From JAEUKA01 sp035328405 (GTDB lineage: Bacteria; Myxococcota_A; Polyangia; Palsa-1104; JAEUJZ01), in NCBI GenBank assembly GCA_035328405.1, contig DAOLIT010000001.1, positions 1 through 64,000 on the forward strand: a stretch of 64,000 nucleotides of DNA, written 5' to 3'. The position numbers and the translations under genes are program-made. Shown here one piece after another: positions 8,498-17,818 of the stretch (within the stretch, counting starts at the first letter, position 1; every line of letters begins with the position of its first letter). A model generated the notes under the pieces. That model saw nothing but the letters and a program-made list of their open reading frames with translations. It was not told the origin of the DNA and made no database searches.

Positions 8498-11356
8498 ATG
8501 TTGTCCATCCGCTCGATTGCAATCGAACTCCAACGTCCTGGTCCTCCACACAACCAAATGCTATCACCGCTGACACCGTACTTGGCGATGTGCCCGTCGC
8601 AGCCAGCAAACACTGTTTATTTGGACTTTGAACAAAAAGACTTTCTGCTTCAAGCGCAGGGGCTCGACTACGGTTTGTCGCCACAATATCAGTTGGCCCA
8701 ACTGGAGCAGACGGGCGTCCTGATGGGGCGCTTTCTGGCCAACATTCGGTCACTACCGACGGTCATTGCAGAGGCATCCGATCCTGTGGCTAGGGGCGCA
8801 GGTCTGATCCATTTGCAGTTGATTTCCGACGCAGCTGAACTGGCTATGTTGCCCTTTGAGGCAGCGGTTGGGGGGATCGGTTTTCCCGGCGAAGGACAAC
8901 CTCTCCTTTTGCAGTCGGACGCTCCCATTTGTCTGACGCGGGGATCTCGCAAGACGGGTTCTCGCGAAATGAACTACTTTCGACCTGACCAGAAGATTCT
9001 GTTTGCGTATGCGGAATTCCCAGGCAGCCCGGTGCCCGCAAAGGAACATTTGCTTGCGCTACGACGCGCGTTCAACCCCTGGTGCCCGGCCATCCACCAT
9101 GAGGCTCGTTTGGAATGGGCCAACAAGCGCATCACCGTGCTCCGAAACGCGACGCTTGAGGAGATTCGGAATGCGTGTTCACAAGAGCAATACTGCTACG
9201 TTCATGTGCTCGCACACGGTATGCCTCGCCAAAAACTCATCGGACGCGAACAAGAATTTGGGCTCGCGCTGCACGATTCCATGGACCGTTCCAAGCTGGA
9301 TTTTATCGACGGTACACGTTTGGCGGCGGCTCTTTGTGGACGCGACCGCTTGGGGCAGAACTTTTTTTGTCCCAAAGTGGTCACCCTGGCGGCGTGTGAT
9401 AGCGGTCATCAGGGCACTCTAGTCGTTCGGGGGGGGAGCATAGCGCACGCTCTGCATCTGGCCGGAATCCCTTTGGTAGTCGCGTCCCAGTTCCCCCTAA
9501 CCATTCCGGGATCGACCCTGCTCACCGACATTTTGTATTCCGGTTTGTTGTGGGGCCAAAACCCCTTTGTTCTGCTTCACGAAGTCAGGAGAAGACTGCA
9601 CATGGAGCGGAGCAACAGCCTCGATTGGGCCAGCTTGGTGGCATACAGCAATTGGCCCGAATCACTGGAAAGCAACAACCTAACTTTTCAGTACAACCAA
9701 GCTGTCCTAGCACTACAAGCGGCCGATCACCGTCTGCGCGCTCGGTTGGGAGAAGGAAGGGACGAAAAGGACGGAATCGCCGCAATTGGGGGTCCTCAGT
9801 CCAAGAAACACCTTGAACTTCTGCAAACCGAACTTACACAGATTCAGGACTTTCGCACTCGGATGGAGCTGGTGGCCCCCGTGCTGAGTCAACGCGTCGG
9901 CAGCTACATCCGCAGCATCGATGCAGAAGCCGCGCAAATGGCGGAACACAACATCGATCGGGCTTCCAGCCGGTTGGTTGTGCAGGCGTTGATTCGCGAA
10001 TCGGATCTGGAAGCCAACCTCGGTGAGTCCACCTGGCAGCAAACGCTTGTGACGGCCTACCGTTTGATCAGCGCGCTGCACGATCGCAGTCATACCCGTG
10101 GTTTGAAGCTGCAATACAAAGAGTTGTTGCTGTTCCTGAAGCTATCTGTCGTGCTGAGTCGTCGGCTTCCCCAGGACGAATTCCGTGAGGCGAAAGACGC
10201 TTTGGTTGCGGCCATTCAGAGGGTCCAACAAACCTCAGCTCCTATTCTGTCGAGTCCTCCCGAACTGTGGTTGCGCGCAGGACTGGTTGAACTGTTGGTG
10301 TTGCATGCGATGGACAAACAGAACACCTCTTCCGATCTACCGGAATTTGACCGAGAACTGAACGCGATGTGCGACCTGGTTCCCAAATCCGATCCGGACG
10401 ACGTGGATCAGGTCCTGTACAGCTACAAGAGAATGGAGGGGTGGTGGAAGGACAAGTTGCCTGAATGCGTTGCTTCGGCGGCGAAGAAGGTTGTGGATGC
10501 TTTGCGTGGGAAGATCCAACGGGGACAGGATAGACCAAGCGTCGGGGGGCATTCCACCGTTGAGAATCAGCTTCCCATCCGTGTCGAAAGCGCAGGAGGG
10601 TTTTACCCGTTGGCTACTCCCTTTGCAGAAAAAGTGAGGGAATTGCATACGGATCTGCTGTACTCCTTTGGTGAAGAGGAACGGCGATTGGTTCGCACCC
10701 CGGCCGATGTCTTTCCCCTGGAGTGTCTGTGTCGGGTACAGGCCACGATCGGGGGTCAGCTCGCAAGTCCGGGAACCGGCTTTCTTTTGGGCCCAAGATT
10801 GATCGTGACTGCCGCTCACAACGTCCTTCGACCGAACCAAACAACCAGCGAAGTGAAGGTCTTTTTTGCGCGCAATGGGAATGTGATGGCGGGTGAGCCA
10901 CTCGTGTTGCGGGCTCAAGACGTTCTCAGAGTTCCCGAAAACCCACAGCCCCAAAGTCCACACGATTACGCGGCGATTCTTTTACCCAAAGACCGCATCC
11001 ATCGAGGGTACTTTCAGTTCGCGTTCGTGACGGATCAGGAGTTGCGCGAAAGCCATTTGTGGCTGAGTGGGTATCCCGATTTTCCGCCGCGCGGTTATCC
11101 GTTGACGGACGACAACCGAGGTCTGCCGACCCACCCGGCCCCAGACAAACCAGGATCGGTGCGTGAGCTCAATGAAAATTTCATTGGGTACAGGCTCACT
11201 ACCGCTGACGGAATGAGTGGGAGTCCCCTGTGGGTCCACACGGCCCAGCACCTCTACACCGCCGTGGGCATCCACGTCGCGGGCACAAGTGAATGCAACA
11301 CGGCCGTTCGCATAAACCGCGAAGTTGCCAACTTTTTCCGGCGGCTTTTGGGATGA
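8498..11356 (+). CDS. CHAT (caspase-like) - trypsin-like fusion protease
   Basis: 952 residues from the ATG at 8498 (GTG 8489 and ATG 8558 are alternatives). The N-terminal 400 residues form a CHAT domain: YCYVHVLAHG carries the catalytic His (about 240) and KVVTLAACDSGHQG the catalytic Cys (about 300), followed by GGSIAHALHLAGIPLVVASQFPL, the typical CHAT continuation. A helical middle region (about 400-700) follows. The C-terminal 230 residues are a V8/trypsin-like serine protease: VTAAHN (His 774), HDYAAI (Asp 823) and DGMSGSPLW (Ser 907), a complete triad. CHAT proteases act in programmed death and conflict systems; here two proteases are joined, suggesting that one activates or restrains the other. 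No signal peptide is seen, so it is probably cytoplasmic. A lipoprotein and an outer-membrane-type protein follow downstream. Confidence 0.88.
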   Translation: MLSIRSIAIELQRPGPPHNQMLSPLTPYLAMCPSQPANTVYLDFEQKDFLLQAQGLDYGLSPQYQLAQLEQTGVLMGRFLANIRSLPTVIAEASDPVARGAGLIHLQLISDAAELAMLPFEAAVGGIGFPGEGQPLLLQSDAPICLTRGSRKTGSREMNYFRPDQKILFAYAEFPGSPVPAKEHLLALRRAFNPWCPAIHHEARLEWANKRITVLRNATLEEIRNACSQEQYCYVHVLAHGMPRQKLIGREQEFGLALHDSMDRSKLDFIDGTRLAAALCGRDRLGQNFFCPKVVTLAACDSGHQGTLVVRGGSIAHALHLAGIPLVVASQFPLTIPGSTLLTDILYSGLLWGQNPFVLLHEVRRRLHMERSNSLDWASLVAYSNWPESLESNNLTFQYNQAVLALQAADHRLRARLGEGRDEKDGIAAIGGPQSKKHLELLQTELTQIQDFRTRMELVAPVLSQRVGSYIRSIDAEAAQMAEHNIDRASSRLVVQALIRESDLEANLGESTWQQTLVTAYRLISALHDRSHTRGLKLQYKELLLFLKLSVVLSRRLPQDEFREAKDALVAAIQRVQQTSAPILSSPPELWLRAGLVELLVLHAMDKQNTSSDLPEFDRELNAMCDLVPKSDPDDVDQVLYSYKRMEGWWKDKLPECVASAAKKVVDALRGKIQRGQDRPSVGGHSTVENQLPIRVESAGGFYPLATPFAEKVRELHTDLLYSFGEEERRLVRTPADVFPLECLCRVQATIGGQLASPGTGFLLGPRLIVTAAHNVLRPNQTTSEVKVFFARNGNVMAGEPLVLRAQDVLRVPENPQPQSPHDYAAILLPKDRIHRGYFQFAFVTDQELRESHLWLSGYPDFPPRGYPLTDDNRGLPTHPAPDKPGSVRELNENFIGYRLTTADGMSGSPLWVHTAQHLYTAVGIHVAGTSECNTAVRINREVANFFRRLLG

Positions 11357-11361
11357 TTCCT

Positions 11362-11382
11362 GGGGCCCCAAGCCCCTTCTTT
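11362..11382 (+). terminator. Possible attenuator hairpin between protease and lipoprotein genes
   Basis: GGGGC (11362-11366) pairs with GCCCC (11372-11376) around a five-base loop and is followed by TTCTTT. The stem is short but all GC. If functional, it would reduce read-through from the protease gene into the two downstream genes. Confidence 0.35.
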
Positions 11383-11396
11383 GTGGGAGAGAAAAC

Positions 11397-11912
11397 ATGA
11401 AACAGATAGTTGCGACGATGCTGCTCGGTGGTTTGTTGTTCGGTTGCGGCAACACCTTCGGCGAACTTTTTGGGCGGACCCCCGATGTGGGACTTACGGT
11501 ATACCGCCTGCCCCAGGGAACACGCGAAGGTGATGCACTCCTGACCGCAGAAGCAAAATTCAACGCAAACGCGAGCCGCGACAAATTCGCATGCGTGCGC
11601 TTTTTCGCGAAACAGGGCTTTGTCGGGCCCGCCCGCACCGGGTCCACAGAGCCCCCGACGGCACATGAGTCGTTCGTGTCCCTGTCGTCTTCGTCTCCAT
11701 ATCGCGCGGTTGTGCTGTACCGTCCAAACTCGACCGCCACGTCGGATGTCATCTTGGCCGAGCTGTTTCCTTCCGCTGCATGCAGTGGCAAGACAGACCT
11801 TTTGCCGACCGCCCAGGCCGTGCTGTCCATCGACTACACGGCGAGCCAAACCACAAATTCGTCATCGTCGCAAGACATGTCGATCGCTGACCTAGGACAA
11901 GTGAGGGACTGA
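11397..11912 (+). CDS. Small lipoprotein of unknown function
   Basis: 171 residues. The ATG at 11397 is chosen because of a good GGGAGAG ribosome site five bases upstream and because it opens directly into a lipoprotein signal (MKQIVATMLLGGLLFGC, lipobox LLFGC). The mature part is about 150 residues, Ser/Thr/Ala-rich and probably beta-structured, with no recognised domain; it ends in a Ser-rich stretch before a short acidic tail. The TGA stop overlaps the ATG of the next gene by one base (TGATG), so the two are translationally coupled and probably work together at the outer membrane. Confidence 0.72.
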   Translation: MKQIVATMLLGGLLFGCGNTFGELFGRTPDVGLTVYRLPQGTREGDALLTAEAKFNANASRDKFACVRFFAKQGFVGPARTGSTEPPTAHESFVSLSSSSPYRAVVLYRPNSTATSDVILAELFPSAACSGKTDLLPTAQAVLSIDYTASQTTNSSSSQDMSIADLGQVRD

Positions 11913-13510
11913 TGCGCACACCTCTTTTTTCGATGTGGATGTCACGACTTTTGTTTTCTCGGATCGTCGCTGGCTTCATTCTGGCAAGTCCCGCGATGCT
12001 GTTCGCCGAGGCACAGAATCTTCCCCCTCTGGTCCCGACACACCCCCTTCCTGATAACGAACAAAAAACAAGCGGTACAACTCCTACACAGCCTGCTGCG
12101 CAAGCTACTACGCAAGCAACTTCATCATCCAAAACCACGACTCCTGTTCAGCTTGGGGCGTCGGCAGCCGGCCATGTGAAGGACTGCCATGCGTACGCCA
12201 GAGAACATGACACAGAGCATGTCTTGGTGTTGGATGCAGCAACGAAACCACCCAGGTTTTATAGTCTCAGGGACTACACGTACACCGGGTCCAAGATCCG
12301 CGTCTGCATTCAACACGTCGATCACACCAAACGGTACGACGTTTTTGCAAACTACACAGAACTTCCGCCTGCAAGCTCCCCGATCGATCTGTCCGACTTG
12401 TTCAAAGTGCTCAGGACGCAGCAAAGCTCACGGTGCAATGCTCCGACGTTCAAAGACACAGACAATGACAAAAAGGATTTCGAGGCGGCCCGAGGTGGCG
12501 CTGGAACTTGCCAAGAGACCGTCGGCGGAATGTTGGGTACCGTGGAATCTGCCTTGCGGGGTCTGGCAACAAACGGAGAGCCACCTTTGCACAAGGATGA
12601 GGCTCAAAATACAAAAAATTTGCTGACCGAAAAATTGGGCAAACTCAAAACAGACTGCGGCGAGATCAGCAAACACCTCGAAACCTTGCAGACCCTTGCG
12701 AGCCAATACAACCAGCAGGCAAATAACTTTCAGTGTTACATCAAGAACGCTGAGGAGGCGGAACAGCGCGCGAAGGGATGGACAACCGTGTTCGATTTTG
12801 CGTTGCGCCATTTGGAGGCCACAGATAGCAACCTGTTCAACGTGGCTTCCCGAGCCAACACCGAAGCAGAGATCGTGGTACGCAGTACTCCCTTGGTCCT
12901 GTCGAAGAAAGACGGAGAAGCAAAGGAGTCCCTGTCTTTGTCCTACGGAACCCCAACAGACATCGCGCGCTATTCCCTTCAAATTCGCAGCTTGGCCTAT
13001 GTTCGGTTTGGTTTGGCAGTGGGTTACTCCAGCACGCACGGCCAATCGGTGACCACCGCGAGAAATGATCTCGGCGTCGATGTTCTGCGCAGAAACGACG
13101 ACTTGGGAATCACCCCCATGGTCGTGATGACCCACTACTGGTGCGGGGCCGATGAACGCAGGATTCAACCTTGGGACAAAAGCCGATCGTGTTGGGGAAG
13201 GAATTTGGTTCCCACGATCGCGATTGGTGTGCCGATCACCTCCAGCAATGCCCTTCAACATTTTTTTCTGGGCTTGGTTTGGCAACCGATTCCGGCCATC
13301 GGTTTCATCGCGGGCGGACACATCGGGCGTGTGAATCGCGTGCGTGCTGAATTTTTCGATGGCATGGCTGTGCAAAGTGGAAACGTCGGCTTCCGCCCTG
13401 ATGTCGATGCGATGGAGACTGTGACTCGGCTTGGTTGGTACGTGGGCGCAGTCATCACCGATGCGACGTTCGTCAAACTCCTCCGGGACATGCTCGGCGG
13501 CAACAAATAG
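11912..13510 (+). CDS. Secreted protein with coiled coil and beta-barrel-like C-terminus
   Basis: 532 residues. A signal peptide (about 1-32) is followed by a Thr/Gln/Pro-rich linker and a domain with VLVLDAATKPPRFYSLRDY. Next is a helical segment around residues 220-290 that looks coiled-coil, and then about 200 residues of alternating aromatic and hydrophobic beta strands (SLAYVRFGLAVGYSS, LVPTIAIGVPITSS, HFFLGLVWQPIPAIGFIAGG) resembling an outer-membrane barrel. The similarity is in character only; no family is recognised. It overlaps the lipoprotein gene by one base, and the pair follows the CHAT-trypsin gene, so the three may form one envelope-linked protease system. Its 3' end converges with the kinase gene that ends at 13598. 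Confidence 0.65.
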   Translation: MRTPLFSMWMSRLLFSRIVAGFILASPAMLFAEAQNLPPLVPTHPLPDNEQKTSGTTPTQPAAQATTQATSSSKTTTPVQLGASAAGHVKDCHAYAREHDTEHVLVLDAATKPPRFYSLRDYTYTGSKIRVCIQHVDHTKRYDVFANYTELPPASSPIDLSDLFKVLRTQQSSRCNAPTFKDTDNDKKDFEAARGGAGTCQETVGGMLGTVESALRGLATNGEPPLHKDEAQNTKNLLTEKLGKLKTDCGEISKHLETLQTLASQYNQQANNFQCYIKNAEEAEQRAKGWTTVFDFALRHLEATDSNLFNVASRANTEAEIVVRSTPLVLSKKDGEAKESLSLSYGTPTDIARYSLQIRSLAYVRFGLAVGYSSTHGQSVTTARNDLGVDVLRRNDDLGITPMVVMTHYWCGADERRIQPWDKSRSCWGRNLVPTIAIGVPITSSNALQHFFLGLVWQPIPAIGFIAGGHIGRVNRVRAEFFDGMAVQSGNVGFRPDVDAMETVTRLGWYVGAVITDATFVKLLRDMLGGNK

Positions 13511-13544
13511 CCGCACTCCTTGTTCCCACCTTTCCCACCACATC

Positions 13545-13577
13545 CGGTCTCCGAAAACAGGGGGAGGAGGGAGACCG
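13545..13577. terminator. Inverted repeat between convergent genes, possible bidirectional terminator
   Basis: CGGTCTCC (13545-13552) and GGAGACCG (13570-13577) form a perfect eight-base stem with a 17-base loop, midway between two convergent stop codons. No clear T-run follows on either strand, so termination is uncertain. Confidence 0.35.
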
Positions 13578-13597
13578 TCTCTGCTTCTTGTCTGAAC

Positions 13598-15106
13598 CTA
13601 CCGTAAGAAAGTCTGGATGCGTTCAAAGGAAAGCGGGCGGAGAGCGTCTTCCAGCGTTCCCATTTTTTCGCTTTTGCTCGGCTTCGACCGGTCCACGACC
13701 ATTTCGTATTCCAGAGATTTTCCGCTCGGAGAAAGACGGAAAGACATCGGTCTTCCCACATCCTGATTCAGCAGCAGAAGTCCCAACCGATAACAGCTTT
13801 CCTCGCCTGCGGAATCGCCCATCGCACGGACCGCGTCTGGCCACCGGGAGACGACGAGTTCAAAGACGACGCTTCTCCCATTTCTTCCCTCTTCCAGATA
13901 CACATCCACGCTATCGCCCGGTACGTTGCGGAACCAGTAATGCAATTCACTTGCATCTCGGAAACGACGCCCTTTTGTGGCCCGCGTGAGTACCACGCGC
14001 TCCGGCCTGGGCAATGCAAGACAAGCCGAAAAAGGCGGAACGGTTTTCCAATTCTGCTTCACCTGCACCTGTTCGAGCGGCGGTTTCTTTTTGTTCCACG
14101 GAAAAGGAACCTTCGTCTGTAAACCCAGCCCAAACAACACAAAGGCCGCAATCCCTGTCATTCCCCCAAAGACCCCCAATAACAAAAGGGGCCAGAGCAG
14201 GGGGCGCTTGCGTGTTGTTGTCGTGTTTTTGGGGAAAGCCCCCCTATTCATCACAGGGGCGGGTCCAGTCAGCGCAACTGCAAATTCGTTGCAATTGGCA
14301 AAGCGCTTGTTCGGATCGGGTTCCAGCGCCTTGCGAATTGCGCTGACAATCGCCGGGTCCTGTGTGCCGAGGGCTTCTGGGTCCAAGTACCTGGCGGAAA
14401 CGATCTTTTCCATGATGGCAAATTCGGTGTCTCCATCGAACGCCATGTGAAGCGTGGCCAGCTCGTACAGCGTCGCGCCGAGCGAAAAAATGTCAGAGCG
14501 AATCGTGACTTCCTTCGCACCCCGAACCTGTTCGGGACTCATGTAGGACGGGGTTCCCATTCGGGCAGCCACTTGGGTGGCGGCTTTTCCGACTGCGAGT
14601 TCCTGCGCCTCTTCCGCAATTTTGGCGATGCCAAAATCGGTTACTTTGGGAAAGAGGATTCCATCGGGCCGTTCCTCCAAAAGGATGTTGCTCGGCTTGA
14701 TGTCTCGATGAATCACACCGGCTCGATGGGCTTCCCCTATCGCTTCCAAAACAGGCAAAAACAGCGCGCGAATCTCGTCGGCAGACAGTGGTTTGGTTTG
14801 CTTTTGGATGTGTTGTTCCAGCGTCGGCCCCTTGACCAAATCCATCACCAGACCGGCGACTTCAGGGGTCGAAAGGGTGTCTGTAACCCGAACAATATGG
14901 GGGTGCCGGAGCTTGGCCCCGATGAGTCCTTCCCCCAAAAAACGACTGCGCAATTCCTCGCTGGCGCGCAGCTCGGGACTCAGGACTTTCAGCGCGTGTA
15001 CCGTTCCCAGGACGCGATGGCGAACACGAAACAGACACGCCATTCCGCCGCGCCCCAGCTCGGCCTCCACGACGTAATTTCCGATCTCGGTTCCCGGCGC
15101 GAGCAT
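13598..15106 (-). CDS. Transmembrane Ser/Thr kinase, last gene of the tubulin operon
   Basis: 502 residues. Kinase motifs are complete: the glycine loop GRGGMA (18-23, with Ala replacing the last Gly), Lys 40, HRDIKPSN (133-140), DFG (Asp 157) and SPE. One membrane helix (about 303-329) is followed by a roughly 170-residue outer domain that is not recognised. The gene starts immediately after the stop of the helicase-like gene (TAA directly followed by ATG, no spacer), so it belongs to that operon. It is the likely partner of the PP2C phosphatase and the FHA readers encoded upstream. Kinase, PP2C and vWA together make the TerY-P-type triad known from bacterial stress and conflict loci; substrates here are unknown, but the operon's own FHA partners and tubulin-like protein are natural candidates. 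Confidence 0.9.
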   Translation of the reverse strand: MLAPGTEIGNYVVEAELGRGGMACLFRVRHRVLGTVHALKVLSPELRASEELRSRFLGEGLIGAKLRHPHIVRVTDTLSTPEVAGLVMDLVKGPTLEQHIQKQTKPLSADEIRALFLPVLEAIGEAHRAGVIHRDIKPSNILLEERPDGILFPKVTDFGIAKIAEEAQELAVGKAATQVAARMGTPSYMSPEQVRGAKEVTIRSDIFSLGATLYELATLHMAFDGDTEFAIMEKIVSARYLDPEALGTQDPAIVSAIRKALEPDPNKRFANCNEFAVALTGPAPVMNRGAFPKNTTTTRKRPLLWPLLLLGVFGGMTGIAAFVLFGLGLQTKVPFPWNKKKPPLEQVQVKQNWKTVPPFSACLALPRPERVVLTRATKGRRFRDASELHYWFRNVPGDSVDVYLEEGRNGRSVVFELVVSRWPDAVRAMGDSAGEESCYRLGLLLLNQDVGRPMSFRLSPSGKSLEYEMVVDRSKPSKSEKMGTLEDALRPLSFERIQTFLR

Positions 15107-17818
15107 TTACCCACCCAAAAGCTGCAACACGCCTTGTTTGTCCGGCCCCTGTTTCAAGACGGACGCTGGCACACACTGCGCGCAACCCTTCATGCAAGGA
15201 CAGGAATACAGAACCCCCCACGCCCAACGCAACAGATTGTAAAGCGCCTGTGCATCGAGAGCCGCGTCCAGCCCGAGTCCTCCCAAATGCCGATCGACAA
15301 ACAACAGAGCCGGGCGCGGAATGTCGAGAAAACCGTCGGGGTAAGCCAGCACTTCGATGTCCTCGTCCTCGGTCACGACATGCGCGGGCAGCAGCAAATC
15401 GACCAGCCGCGCCAAATGCTTGAGCGTCGCATGTTGGGGCACCGTTTCAAACAACACGACCACAGCCCTGCTTTCATACCGCGTCTCGACGGCAGGATAC
15501 CGAACAGCAGGTTCCACAGCACCGCGTGCAAGAACGCCCGAGACGGTTTCTTCGACGGAAACTGAGGCCACGCCCCGCGCAAAAGCGAGTTTTCCAAACT
15601 GATGTCGCGCGATGTTTCCGATGTAGGCACGACCCGACACGCGAACATCCAAAAGCGGCAACGTCGGCGCACTCGACGCGGCAGCCTTGGCACACACCAG
15701 ATTGGTTTCCGTCGCCAAATCGGAGTCGAGCACTTCGTACAGTTCGCCTTCGTGCGCAAACACGCGACGAGGATAAAACCGCGTCCTCGCCAGCCGCCGG
15801 TCCACGCGTGCAAGCACCGCTCCGTCGTGACGACGCCGGACTTCGACGACATTCGGCGTGATGGTCTTGAGCCGGTCGGGCCCGAGCGGTTCCCCTTTTC
15901 GATGCAGCCGGACGGAACGCGACACTTTGCGTTCGTCGGGAAAAAAGCGTGCGCGGAAACCGACTTTTTGGACATCCTTCCGAGCAGACAGAAGCGCCGA
16001 CACGGCTCCGTCAGAGAAAGCTTGCCTCAAATCGTCTTCGCCGGGTTCGCCCTCGTCGAGCGCGGCTTCCACATGGGCAGCAACCAAAAAGTCATTCTCC
16101 GTCCCTGCGAGCGGTTTCGGAGTCGGAAGCTCGTTGCGCGCGGACAGGCTGGCGAGCACGCCTTTTTCCATCAAAAACCGAGCGAGCGGATTTGGTTTGC
16201 ACCACACGATCGAAAGATGCGGCGCGTCGGTGTGCAAAAGATTCGACCCTGTGCGAAACAGTTGCGCGAGCGCCCGTTCATCGCACAGCGCAAGACTCGC
16301 CAAGCCGTGATATCCGACGGTGTCGTGTTTTTTCACACCCTGCGCGACCTGGGCGGCCTCGCCGAGCGTGTCTTCGATTTCGATGGTTTGCGACGCAGAA
16401 AGAAGTTGTTTCGCAAAACGCTCCAGTTCAGGTCCAGAAGCCGTGTGCGTTCGCAAAAACACTTGCGCGGCAGCGGTTTTGTGAGGTTCGACTTTCACTG
16501 TTTCAAACGAACAGGCAAGCGCGTGTTCGAGGTGTTGCCGACCGCATTCGCTTCCACACGACAGCGCGAAAAAACGGAGCCGTCGTCCCTCGGAAAGCAG
16601 GTTCTTGCTCGCCAACATCAAACGGCGCAAAGCCAGCGCAAGATGAGTCGCGGGAATCGGCAAAAGACCGTCCACTCCGACGAGTACGACCGCCGAAAGT
16701 TGCGAAAACCACGCGGGAGCAAGCCGAGTCAAAGACCGCAGAGCCTCCCCCGAAAGTTCGTGCGGAGAAAGAAACACCACCGACGGCAAAAGCTCGGCCA
16801 AAAGTTGCTCTTTTAGGGCTGCGTGTCCGACAGCAAAAACGCCGGGCCGCATCACGCCGAGTCGTTCACACAAACCCTCGAACTGCGCGAGAACTTGCCT
16901 CGGATTGGTCGACACAACCAGCAAACGTGTACTGTTGTGCAGCGTCGCAAAACCCACAAAACTTGTTGCCACCACCTCGAGGGTTTGCGGCGGCAAGTCT
17001 CCGAGCCAGAGCCCTTTTTGCGACGGTTCGGTCGAGGAAAGGGCCGCCAAAAAACGCTCGAACACAGAAGGCGGCTTTCCTGTGCCTCCGCTCGCCGACC
17101 AAATCATTTCGAGTCGCGCAACGGCAAAGTCCTGCTGATGGTTCGCGCGGACCATTTCTCGGGATGAAGTTTCGCTGACAGAGGACGCTGCAAACGCGAA
17201 ATCGGGCTTTCCAGAAAGGAGATTCGCTCGACGCAAAATTGTTTCTGAGTCGAGGGGTGGCGCTTGGCTCTTTGCCGCAGGGAGCGACCGCGTTTTTGCC
17301 TCGACTTGCTCAGCGACGGGCAGGCCGGACACAAGCAGCACACAACCGAACAGCGGGCCCAGGGCCGCCACGTCCAAAAATGCCTCGAGAGTGAGCGGCG
17401 AAACCGCGACTGAAAGAAGCGAAACCAGCAAAGTCACACTGCCAAGGGCGATGCGAAACCCTCGCGGTGTTTTTGTCTCGTGACCCCCAGACGACGGACC
17501 CACAAAAAACAATCCGAGCGCGACCAACGCAAAGACTGTGTTTTGCAAAAGTGCCAGCTTGAGCGCGGCCAGCGCGGCGGTGTCCTGCGTCGGCATTGCG
17601 CTTTGCGAAAAGACACTGGCCAGATTTGGCCAAACGTGCGCGCCACTTCCCAAGCGTCCGAGCAGCACAACGCCCAACACACAGGTCGCTGCTAGACACA
17701 CAAGGTGCGACGAGCGCGCACGGGTGCCGTTTTTCCACGACAACCACAGGACGGCCAGCGTGCCCGCGACAGCCGGCAACAGGCCCACAAACGAAAAAAG
17801 CAGGCGAAGCGGCGTCAC
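15107..17818 (-). CDS. Membrane-anchored degenerate DUF1998/MrfA-like helicase
   Basis: 903 residues from GTG 17818, whose GTGA overlaps the previous stop and which has GAGGG six bases upstream; the frame is open further to an ATG at 17899, but that would overlap the previous gene by 85 bases. The N-terminus has about five membrane helices (to residue 170). The rest follows the MrfA/YprA-type superfamily 2 helicase plan: ARVDRRLARTRFYPRRVFAH matches the region before DUF1998, followed by VSVEETVSG, RPALLFVDRHLGGLGL and the zinc-binding CPCMKGCAQC. The catalytic motifs are lost: where DEAH is expected there is VVLVGVDGL, and where SAT is expected LSCGSE; no Walker A is visible. It is therefore predicted to lack ATPase activity and to act as a membrane scaffold or nucleic-acid-binding part of the tubulin complex. 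Confidence 0.8.
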   Translation of the reverse strand: MTPLRLLFSFVGLLPAVAGTLAVLWLSWKNGTRARSSHLVCLAATCVLGVVLLGRLGSGAHVWPNLASVFSQSAMPTQDTAALAALKLALLQNTVFALVALGLFFVGPSSGGHETKTPRGFRIALGSVTLLVSLLSVAVSPLTLEAFLDVAALGPLFGCVLLVSGLPVAEQVEAKTRSLPAAKSQAPPLDSETILRRANLLSGKPDFAFAASSVSETSSREMVRANHQQDFAVARLEMIWSASGGTGKPPSVFERFLAALSSTEPSQKGLWLGDLPPQTLEVVATSFVGFATLHNSTRLLVVSTNPRQVLAQFEGLCERLGVMRPGVFAVGHAALKEQLLAELLPSVVFLSPHELSGEALRSLTRLAPAWFSQLSAVVLVGVDGLLPIPATHLALALRRLMLASKNLLSEGRRLRFFALSCGSECGRQHLEHALACSFETVKVEPHKTAAAQVFLRTHTASGPELERFAKQLLSASQTIEIEDTLGEAAQVAQGVKKHDTVGYHGLASLALCDERALAQLFRTGSNLLHTDAPHLSIVWCKPNPLARFLMEKGVLASLSARNELPTPKPLAGTENDFLVAAHVEAALDEGEPGEDDLRQAFSDGAVSALLSARKDVQKVGFRARFFPDERKVSRSVRLHRKGEPLGPDRLKTITPNVVEVRRRHDGAVLARVDRRLARTRFYPRRVFAHEGELYEVLDSDLATETNLVCAKAAASSAPTLPLLDVRVSGRAYIGNIARHQFGKLAFARGVASVSVEETVSGVLARGAVEPAVRYPAVETRYESRAVVVLFETVPQHATLKHLARLVDLLLPAHVVTEDEDIEVLAYPDGFLDIPRPALLFVDRHLGGLGLDAALDAQALYNLLRWAWGVLYSCPCMKGCAQCVPASVLKQGPDKQGVLQLLGG

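Noticed and set aside
15602..16816. 404-codon plus-strand frame opposite the helicase-like gene
   Set aside because: Composition is basic and low-complexity, and the opposite strand has a recognisable domain and operon coupling.
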